Shown: in pieces, positions 29,146 through 34,764 of the stretch
Position numbering within the stretch: position 1 is the stretch's first letter
Layout: each line of letters opens with the position of its first letter
Assembly (NCBI GenBank): GCA_949298535.1
Contig: CASFXA010000099.1
Span: 1 to 34,764, forward strand
Source of the DNA: an uncultured Oscillospiraceae bacterium
GTDB lineage: Bacteria > Bacillota > Clostridia > Oscillospirales > Ruminococcaceae
Direction: 5' to 3'
Length of the DNA: 34,764 bases
The notes under the pieces: model-generated
What the model saw: only the letters and a program-made list of their open reading frames with translations
Database searches by the model: none
Told to the model about the DNA's origin: nothing
Made by a program: the position numbers and the translations under genes

Positions 29146-30852
29146 ATGGAGATCCTGGGCCTGAAAAAAGCCAACTGCAAAAACTGTCACCGGTGCATCC
29201 GGGAATGTCCGGTGAAGTCCATTGAATTTTCCAGCCAGCAGGCGCGTATCATCAAGGATGAATGTATCCTCTGCGGCCGCTGCGTCATCACCTGTCCCCA
29301 GAACGCCAAGGTGGTCCGAAACGATGTGGCTCAGGTCCGTCAGGCCATAGCCGAGGGCCGGAAGGTCATCGCCAGCGTCGCCCCCTCCTTTATTGTGGAT
29401 TTCCCTGTGGAGGGCATCGAACAGATGCGGCAGCTGTTGGCGGAATTGGGCTTTTCCGGCACCGAGGAGACGGCGGTGGGGGCCCATATCGTCAAATCCG
29501 AGTACGAGCGGATTGTTCGTCAGGCCAAGCAGGATGTGGTTATCACCACCTGCTGTCCGTCGGTTATCAAGCTCATCCAGAAATATCATCCTCAGATGCT
29601 GGGATGTCTGGCTCCGGTCATCTCCCCCATGGACGCCCATGGCAAGCTGATTAAGGAGCGGGACCCTGACGCTTTTGTGGTCTTCATCGGTCCCTGTATC
29701 TCCAAAAAAGCGGAGATTGAGGAATATCCCACAGGCGTGGACTGCGTTCTCACCTTTGAGGAGGTGCGGGACTGGCTCAGGGAGGAGCAGGTGGCCCCGC
29801 CCACTGCCCCCTGTGACAAATCCGGGGCCATGTCCCGGTTTTTCCCCAAGACCGGCGGTATCATCCAAAGCATGAACCGGACCGGCACCGGCTACCGGTA
29901 TTACGCCATCGACGGAGCGGAAAAGTGTATTCAGGCCCTCAAGGACCTGGAGAGCGGCAATCTTCACCACTGCTTTGTGGAGATGAGCATCTGCGAGGGC
30001 AGCTGTATCAACGGCCCCATGGTCCGTTCCTTCCGGGGAGGCGGGATGCTGGAGTGCCACGACAAGGTGACCGATTACGCCGCCCCCGGCTATCCGGACA
30101 ATATGGATTACCGGGATTTCACTCCCCAGTACCATTTCTCCCTGGACAAGAACGTTCGTCCGGAACTGGTGCGGGAGCAGGTGCCCGGGGAGAAGGAGCT
30201 GCGGGAGATCCTGGAAAAGATGGGCAAATTCATGCCGGAACAGGAGCTCAACTGCGGCAGCTGCGGCTACCCCACCTGCCGGGAGAAGGCCAAGGCGGTC
30301 TACAACGGCAAGGCGGAAATCACCATGTGCCTGCCCTATATGAAGGAGCGGGCGGAATCCTTCTCCGATAAGATCATCAGCTCCACCCCCAACGCCATTC
30401 TGGTGCTGGACGAAAATCTGGTGATTCAGCAGCTTAACCAGGCGGCCTGTCACCTGCTGGGCCTCAGCCGTCCCGATCAAGGGGTGAAAAGGGATGTGTC
30501 GGAGCTGTTGGATCCCACCGACTTTGCCTATGTGCTGGCGGACGGGCGCAGCATCACCGATAAAAAGACCTGGCTGGGGGAGATCGAGCGGTTTGTGGAG
30601 GAGACCATCGTCTACGATATGGACAGCAAGCTGCTCATCGCCCTGATGAAGGACATCACCGAACAGCAGCGGCGGGAGCGGAAAGCGGCGGAGCTGCGGC
30701 AGCAGACCATCGAGGTTACGGACCGGATCGTGGAGAAACAGATGCGGGTGGTCCAGGAGATCGCCTCCCTGTTGGGAGAGACCACGGCTGAAACCAAGGT
30801 GGCCCTGACCAAGCTGAAAAAAGCGGTGGACGGCAGTGAGGAGCGGCAATGA
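29146..30852 (+). CDS. HydS-type sensory [FeFe]-hydrogenase-like protein with PAS domain
   Basis: 568 residues from ATG 29146, with AAAGGAA ten bases upstream. Order: two [4Fe-4S] sites (CKNCHRCIREC 11-21, CILCGRCVITC 40-50); an [FeFe]-hydrogenase H-domain (about 70-300) with TTCCPSV at 134-140, GPCISKKAE at 182-190 and EMSICEGSCINGP at 279-291, so the H-cluster cysteines C137, C184, C283 and C287 are kept; an extra cluster motif C370, C373, C378, C395; a PAS domain (about 410-515); and a coiled-coil tail. This is the group C/HydS layout, thought to sense hydrogen or redox state rather than make hydrogen. It overlaps the phosphatase gene by 4 bases, its likely output partner. Confidence 0.92.
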   Translation: MEILGLKKANCKNCHRCIRECPVKSIEFSSQQARIIKDECILCGRCVITCPQNAKVVRNDVAQVRQAIAEGRKVIASVAPSFIVDFPVEGIEQMRQLLAELGFSGTEETAVGAHIVKSEYERIVRQAKQDVVITTCCPSVIKLIQKYHPQMLGCLAPVISPMDAHGKLIKERDPDAFVVFIGPCISKKAEIEEYPTGVDCVLTFEEVRDWLREEQVAPPTAPCDKSGAMSRFFPKTGGIIQSMNRTGTGYRYYAIDGAEKCIQALKDLESGNLHHCFVEMSICEGSCINGPMVRSFRGGGMLECHDKVTDYAAPGYPDNMDYRDFTPQYHFSLDKNVRPELVREQVPGEKELREILEKMGKFMPEQELNCGSCGYPTCREKAKAVYNGKAEITMCLPYMKERAESFSDKIISSTPNAILVLDENLVIQQLNQAACHLLGLSRPDQGVKRDVSELLDPTDFAYVLADGRSITDKKTWLGEIERFVEETIVYDMDSKLLIALMKDITEQQRRERKAAELRQQTIEVTDRIVEKQMRVVQEIASLLGETTAETKVALTKLKKAVDGSEERQ

Positions 30853-32024
30853 TGGAAAAGCTCTACATAGAATCCGGCTGGCTGAGCCTGAACAAAATGG
30901 GGGAGGAGCTGTGCGGTGACCGGGTGGAATGTCTGAATCTGGAGGACTGCTACCTGATGGTGCTGGCGGACGGCCTGGGCAGCGGCGTCAAGGCCAACAT
31001 CCTCTCCACCCTCACCTCCAAAATTATCTCCACCATGCTGGCCAACGATATGACCATTGAGGAATGTGTGGAAACCATCGCCAACACCCTGCCCGTCTGC
31101 TCCCAGCGGCAGGTGGCCTATTCCACCTTCACCATTCTCCAGGCCTTCAAGACCACCGGCGAGGTGATTATCACCCAGTTCGACAACCCACAGGTCATCA
31201 TTCTGCGGGAGGGCAAATCCATCCCCTATCCCATGGAGGAGCGGGTGATCGCGGGGAAAAAGATTCAGATTACGCATTTCCAGGGGCAGGTGGGAGACCT
31301 GCTGCTGATGATGAGCGACGGCACCATTCACGCCGGCGTGGGAACGGTTCTCAACTTTGGCTGGCAGCTGCCGGAGATCATCGAATACGCCCAGCGGAAA
31401 TATAAACCGGATCTGTCCGCCCGCTCCATGGCGGGGATCATCTGCGACGCCTGCCGGGATCTCTATATGGATATGCCCGGGGACGACACCACTGTGGCGG
31501 CGCTGCGGATCCGGCGGCACCGGGAAGTGAACCTGATGATCGGTCCCCCCGTGGAGCCGGCCCAGGATGAGGAGATCTGCCGGGACTTTTTCGCCCTGCC
31601 CGGAAAGCATATTGTCTGCGGCGGTACCACCTCTACTCTGGTCAGCCGGTACCTGAACCAGCCGGTGAATCCCAGTATCGATTACATCGATCCCAAGATT
31701 CCTCCCATCGCCTTTATCAAGGGGGTGGACCTGGTGACCGAAGGGGTCATCACCTTGGGACGGGTGGTGGAGCTGGCCCAGAAGTTTGTTTCCAGCCAGG
31801 ACACCGATACTCCCTGGCGCACCAGCAAGGACGGCGCCTCTCAAATCGCCCGCCTCCTTTTTGAGGAGGCCACAAAGGTGGAGCTGTATGTAGGCCGGGC
31901 CATCAATCCCGCCCATCAAAATCCCAATCTTCCCCTGAACCTGAGCCTGAAGCTGAGGCTGATGGAGGATCTGGCGGCTTTGCTGGAGAAGATGGGCAAG
32001 AGTGTTTCCCTGCGGTATTATTAA
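30849..32024 (+). CDS. SpoIIE/PP2C-type serine/threonine phosphatase of the HydS module
   Basis: 391 residues, translationally coupled to the sensor (ATGA overlap). The PP2C/SpoIIE fold spans about 1-220: LADGLGSGVKA with D41, LMMSDGTIHAG, and the metal-binding GDDTTVAAL. It would dephosphorylate Ser/Thr on a target such as an anti-sigma antagonist or an enzyme. The C-terminal ~170 residues (from LMIGPPVEPAQDEE) are a distinct domain with GKHIVCGGTTSTLVSRYL and a final helical region; I know this only as a companion part of phosphatases beside HydS genes. It has no membrane segment or receiver domain. The target is not encoded in the window as far as I can see. Confidence 0.88.
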   Translation: MMEKLYIESGWLSLNKMGEELCGDRVECLNLEDCYLMVLADGLGSGVKANILSTLTSKIISTMLANDMTIEECVETIANTLPVCSQRQVAYSTFTILQAFKTTGEVIITQFDNPQVIILREGKSIPYPMEERVIAGKKIQITHFQGQVGDLLLMMSDGTIHAGVGTVLNFGWQLPEIIEYAQRKYKPDLSARSMAGIICDACRDLYMDMPGDDTTVAALRIRRHREVNLMIGPPVEPAQDEEICRDFFALPGKHIVCGGTTSTLVSRYLNQPVNPSIDYIDPKIPPIAFIKGVDLVTEGVITLGRVVELAQKFVSSQDTDTPWRTSKDGASQIARLLFEEATKVELYVGRAINPAHQNPNLPLNLSLKLRLMEDLAALLEKMGKSVSLRYY

Positions 32025-32493
32025 AAACCGAAGGTCGTTGTCCCGGCGCCATTTGGGAATATCCCGGAGGAGGGGCGTTGGCGCGCCCTGAACCCAGGGG
32101 AAAATGACCTTTCCGCCCCAGGGCTGCCGCTTTTGGTTGGCGGCGCCTTCCGGAAGGACAGGGAGCTGTCCGCTGCTGAGGAAAAATTTTCCCTTTCAGC
32201 CGCCGGGAGAGTGAGCAGCCTGCTGAAAGGGGAAGCGCCTGTCGCCTTTGTCCTTGTTGTTGGAGGATTTTTCTCTGTCCCCCTGGGAGCGAAGCGGGAA
32301 AGGCCTGAAATTTACCGCCTCCGTTTCCTTACATTCTTTGAAGCAGCTATGGTGGGAGAGCCGCAATGCCCGGTGTATTGCGGCTCTCCGTAATTTATGG
32401 AGCGGGGAAGTTCATCCTGTTCCATATTTTTTTGTTCGGAGTGCAGCTTTTCTCTGTTCCAGGGCGTATTTAAAATGAAAGGAGGTTGGAGCA
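32025..32493. other. Intergenic region with two inverted repeats before the sigma-factor operon
   Basis: No supported gene. A 13-bp perfect stem GGAGAGCCGCAAT (32355-32367 with 32377-32389) without a T-run, and CCCTTTCAGC (32191-32200) with its complement at 32222-32231, are the visible structures. They probably end the phosphatase message. I cannot identify a convincing promoter for the sigma factor. Confidence 0.5.
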
Positions 32494-32982
32494 ATGGTTT
32501 TGTCTCGTTCGGAGACGCTTGCGGAGCAGGCGATTTCCCAATATGGGGAGATGGTGTATCGGCTGGCGTTTTCCCACACCGGATCCCGCCAGGACGCCGA
32601 CGACATCTACCAGGAAGTGTTTTTGCGGCTGGTCCGTTGTTCCACCGCCTTTGAGGATGGGGAGCATCTTCGGGCCTGGCTGATCCGGGTGACGATCAAC
32701 TGCTGCAATTCTTTGTGGCGTTCCCCCTGGAAGCGGAGAACGGTGCCCCTGGTCCAGGTGGAGGATACCCCTGTGGAGATGGGGCCGGAGCTGGCGGAAT
32801 TGACCGAGGCTTTGGGACGTCTTTCTTCCAAGGACCGGACCGTGATCCACCTTTTTTATTATGAGGATCTGTCGGTGGCGCAGCTGTCCCGGCTGTTGGG
32901 GGAGCGGGAGAGCACCATCCGCTCCAGACTGACCCGGGCGCGTCAGCGCCTCAAACAATTGCTGGAAGGGGGAGAAGCATGA
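32494..32982 (+). CDS. ECF-type sigma-70 family sigma factor
   Basis: 162 residues, the size of ECF sigma factors. Region 2 covers about 14-75, with AFSHTGSRQDADDIYQEVFL as the -10-recognition and core-binding helix. Region 4 covers about 105-158, with LSSKDRTVIHLFYYEDLSVA and the helix-turn-helix LGERESTIRSRLTRAR. It directs RNA polymerase to a small stress regulon. AAAGGAGG lies eight bases before the ATG. Its stop overlaps the start of an RsiV-like anti-sigma gene, the SigV/RsiV arrangement. It probably activates its own operon, though I could not pick out its promoter by eye. Confidence 0.92.
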   Translation: MVLSRSETLAEQAISQYGEMVYRLAFSHTGSRQDADDIYQEVFLRLVRCSTAFEDGEHLRAWLIRVTINCCNSLWRSPWKRRTVPLVQVEDTPVEMGPELAELTEALGRLSSKDRTVIHLFYYEDLSVAQLSRLLGERESTIRSRLTRARQRLKQLLEGGEA

Positions 32983-33869
32983 ATCAGGAGGAATATAACC
33001 GGCTGCTCAGCCAGGTTGCGCCTTCGCCGGAACTGGTGAAGAGAACCAGGGAACAGATACATCTGGAGGGGGAAAGACGCAGGAAAAAAGCAGAGAGCAG
33101 GTGGCTCTTCCGGGGATTTCGCCGCGGTTTGGCTGTTGCGGCGGCGATGTTGGTGATGGGGGTCAATATCAGTCCCGCTTTCGCCCAGATGCTGGAAAAG
33201 GTTCCGGTGCTGGGGCAGGCGGTGCAGGTGGTGACGGTGCGCAACTGGTTTTCCCAGCAGGGGAACCGCCAGATCACGGTAGACCAGCCTGGCCTGTCCG
33301 GGGACGGCGCTTCCTGGGCAGTGAATATCAATGAGGAAATCCAGCAGACGGTGGACCGCTACCTGGAGGAAGCGAATCAGAGGCTGGAAGAATATAAGCA
33401 AGCCGTGCTGGCCACAGGGGGAAGCGAAGAAGAATTTGACAGCCGGCATTTCCAGGTGTCGGTGGATTATGAGATCCAGTATCAAAGCGACCAGTACCTT
33501 TCCTATGTGTTGTATGGCCGGGAAAGCTGGACAGGAGCCGGGCAGATCACCCGATTCTACAACCTGGATCTGACCACCGGAGAAGTCCTGACCCTGGAAC
33601 AGCTGTTGGGAGAGAACTGGAAGGAGCTGGCGGAACAGGCGGTCCGTCAGCAGATGGCGCAGCGGGATCCGGAGGGGAACCTTTATTTCCCGCCGGAGAT
33701 GGGCGCTTCCCCTCAGGTGACAGAAGAAACTTCCTTTTATCTGAATGAAAACGGCGACGTGGTGCTGTATTTCGAGCCTTATACCATCGCCCCTGGCGGT
33801 TATGGTCCCCAAACCTTTGTGGTGGAAAGGGAAGAGGAGGCAGGAGGGGAAGACGCTTCCGTATCCTGA
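32979..33869 (+). CDS. RsiV-like membrane anti-sigma factor (DUF3298-type C-terminus)
   Basis: 296 residues, coupled to the sigma gene by ATGA. The cytosolic part (1-45) is short and charged and should hold the sigma factor. One membrane segment spans about 48-66. It is followed directly by SPAFAQ, a good signal-peptidase site (A-F-A). The extracellular part has the RsiV-type domain, ending FYLNENGDVVLYFEPYTIAPGGYGPQTFVV, which in Bacillus binds lysozyme. In Bacillus subtilis, lysozyme binding lets signal peptidase cut RsiV and free SigV; the same logic is inferred here. The last dozen residues are acidic. No other domain is seen. Confidence 0.88.
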   Translation: MNQEEYNRLLSQVAPSPELVKRTREQIHLEGERRRKKAESRWLFRGFRRGLAVAAAMLVMGVNISPAFAQMLEKVPVLGQAVQVVTVRNWFSQQGNRQITVDQPGLSGDGASWAVNINEEIQQTVDRYLEEANQRLEEYKQAVLATGGSEEEFDSRHFQVSVDYEIQYQSDQYLSYVLYGRESWTGAGQITRFYNLDLTTGEVLTLEQLLGENWKELAEQAVRQQMAQRDPEGNLYFPPEMGASPQVTEETSFYLNENGDVVLYFEPYTIAPGGYGPQTFVVEREEEAGGEDASVS

Positions 33870-33918
33870 TGAAAAGACCGGCCTCAAAAGCCTGAATTGA
33901 ATAAAAGGAGAGTTTTTG

Positions 33919-34389
33919 ATGAAAAAGATGATCGCTTTGCTGTTGAGCTTTACCTTTATTTTTGCGGGATGCAGCACAACGGAGGAGAAGACATTTCCCA
34001 CCGATGAGGAGATCCTGGAAAAAATGACCCCCTATCTCACCAACGCCCAGGAGCAGGACCCCGCCCTGTACCCCTCTTACGACGATTTTTTGAAGGCCAA
34101 TCTGGGGTTCGGGGAGGATCAGGTATCCGATGCGGTGCTGTATATGGGGGCGCCGAATCAAAACACCACCTTCTTTTTGATGCTGACGATGGCGGAAGGA
34201 GCGGATCTTGATTTTATCACAGAGAAGCTGGAGGCCAAAGCGGTTTCCATGGTGGAGACGGCTTCCATGGGATACGCCCAGGGCTGTACAGATTATAAGA
34301 TCATCCAAAAAGGAGAAAAAATCTTTTTGGTGATGCACGAGGACCAAAGCTCCTTGGAGGAAATGGTGCAGTGGCTGGAAAGCCTGTGA
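33919..34389 (+). CDS. Small lipoprotein of unknown function
   Basis: 156 residues from ATG 33919, eight bases after AAAGGAG. A TTG directly before it is also in frame but too close to that site. The signal peptide MKKMIALLLSFTFIFAGCS ends in a good lipobox, so the protein is anchored outside the membrane through a cysteine at about 18. The mature part is acidic and of mixed helix and strand (TDEEILEKMTPYL, SDAVLYMGAPNQNTTFFLML). It resembles the DUF4358 group of clostridial lipoproteins, but I am not certain. Forty-nine bases after the anti-sigma gene with no terminator between, so it is probably part of that envelope-stress operon. Confidence 0.75.
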   Translation: MKKMIALLLSFTFIFAGCSTTEEKTFPTDEEILEKMTPYLTNAQEQDPALYPSYDDFLKANLGFGEDQVSDAVLYMGAPNQNTTFFLMLTMAEGADLDFITEKLEAKAVSMVETASMGYAQGCTDYKIIQKGEKIFLVMHEDQSSLEEMVQWLESL

Positions 34390-34660
34390 GGGGTGAGCAG
34401 AAAGGCGGGGGCAGAAAGGGCGTTTGCCCCGTCTGGAATCCCCGGCTTTCCCGGCGGAAAATTCCGGTTCCCGGAAAGAGCTGTTCCTGTCAGCAGGGAA
34501 AGTCCAGCCTCCTGAAACTGGGGAACGCGGGTCTGATCCGGATTGCGCCACCCGCGCCCGCCGGGAGATAAAACCGGAAGGATCGCCGCTCTTTTCAGAA
34601 GCTATACGGCGTGTTGAAGGGGAAATTATTTCCCCTGGCGCGCCCGGACTTTTCTACAGA
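34390..34660. other. Gene-free stretch after the lipoprotein gene
   Basis: No frame with a ribosome binding site and no clear terminator; sequence is GC-rich with short runs such as TCCCCGGC. Nothing I can support beyond the hairpins that begin at 34661. Confidence 0.4.
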
Positions 34661-34750
34661 CAAGCGGAGGGCTCCGACATTTGTCGGAGCCCTCCGCTTG
34701 AGCGTGTCGAAAAAGTTCCACACGCTTCCAGGGGGACTGGGTCCCCCTGG
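34661..34750. repeat. Cluster of three consecutive perfect hairpins
   Basis: Three stems follow each other: 34661-34678 with 34683-34700 (18 bp, 4-base loop); AGCGTGT 34701-34707 with ACACGCT 34720-34726; and CCAGGGGGAC 34728-34737 with GTCCCCCTGG 34741-34750. The first could terminate the upstream operon. Three in a row look more like a repeat element or the edge of a structured element continuing past the window. Confidence 0.7.
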
Positions 34751-34764
34751 TATCGATTCTGGTT

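Noticed and set aside
1-34764. CRISPR arrays, tRNA or rRNA genes, insertion sequences, phage genes
   Set aside because: Read for repeat-spacer patterns, tRNA cloverleaf ends and transposase or integrase motifs on both strands; none seen.

Overview
The window looks like chromosomal DNA of an anaerobic, moderately GC-rich Clostridia member, most likely of the Oscillospiraceae/gut-Firmicutes type. The reasons are: strong GGAGG-type ribosome binding sites before nearly every gene; oxygen-sensitive iron-sulfur enzymes (a sensory [FeFe]-hydrogenase homologue, MinD-type ATPases carrying ferredoxin domains, a cysteine-desulfidase-family protein); a bifunctional AdhE; Rex-like operators; and a SigV/RsiV-like pair. 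No species can be assigned from the sequence alone. I see no rRNA, tRNA, CRISPR array, transposase or phage gene.

Layout. (1) 1-104: end of an RNase J gene, then a bidirectional terminator. (2) 280-3372, minus: a five-gene operon (DUF134 regulator, NifX-like, two ferredoxin-containing MinD ATPases, second NifX-like), resembling the 'orange protein' (ORP) clusters of anaerobes. It has a textbook promoter flanked by an inverted pair of palindromic sites. (3) 3430-4173, plus: an Asp/Glu-racemase-family gene. (4) 4320-5492, minus: a membrane diguanylate cyclase. (5) 5937-8558, minus: adhE, with two Rex-like sites at its promoter. (6) 8701-9325: a gene-free stretch. (7) 9451-11893, plus: a PAS-GGDEF-GAF-like diguanylate cyclase, translationally overlapped by a small unknown protein.

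(8) 12041-25040, all minus: a catabolic region of 13 genes. A Crp/Fnr-type regulator comes first. The next operon encodes a cysteine-desulfidase-family protein plus a five-polypeptide flavin/iron-sulfur amino-acid dehydrogenase (HcnABC/LhpBEF-like with two extra Fe-S subunits). A third operon encodes a DapA-family lyase, a CoA-disulfide-reductase-type flavoprotein, a PPC-domain protein, a TAXI-type TRAP transporter (binding protein and fused permease) and an aspartate-dehydrogenase-like enzyme. Together they suggest uptake and oxidative breakdown of an unidentified amino acid or imino acid. The regulator has an NtcA-like recognition helix, and a GTA-N8-TAC palindrome lies about 41 bases upstream of the predicted start of the dehydrogenase operon.

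(9) 25201-28513: an HD-domain protein and nagA (minus), then an aldose-1-epimerase-family gene (plus). (10) 28570-32024, plus: a three-gene redox/hydrogen-sensing module ([2Fe-2S] thioredoxin-like ferredoxin, HydS-type [FeFe]-hydrogenase-like PAS sensor, SpoIIE-type phosphatase). It has an upstream Rex-like site and an internal terminator. (11) 32494-34389, plus: an ECF sigma factor, an RsiV-like anti-sigma factor and a small lipoprotein. The window ends in three consecutive strong hairpins.

Overall theme: redox, iron-sulfur and second-messenger control around fermentation and amino-acid use. The catabolic region (8) and its regulator are the least explained part and the best candidate for something undescribed.
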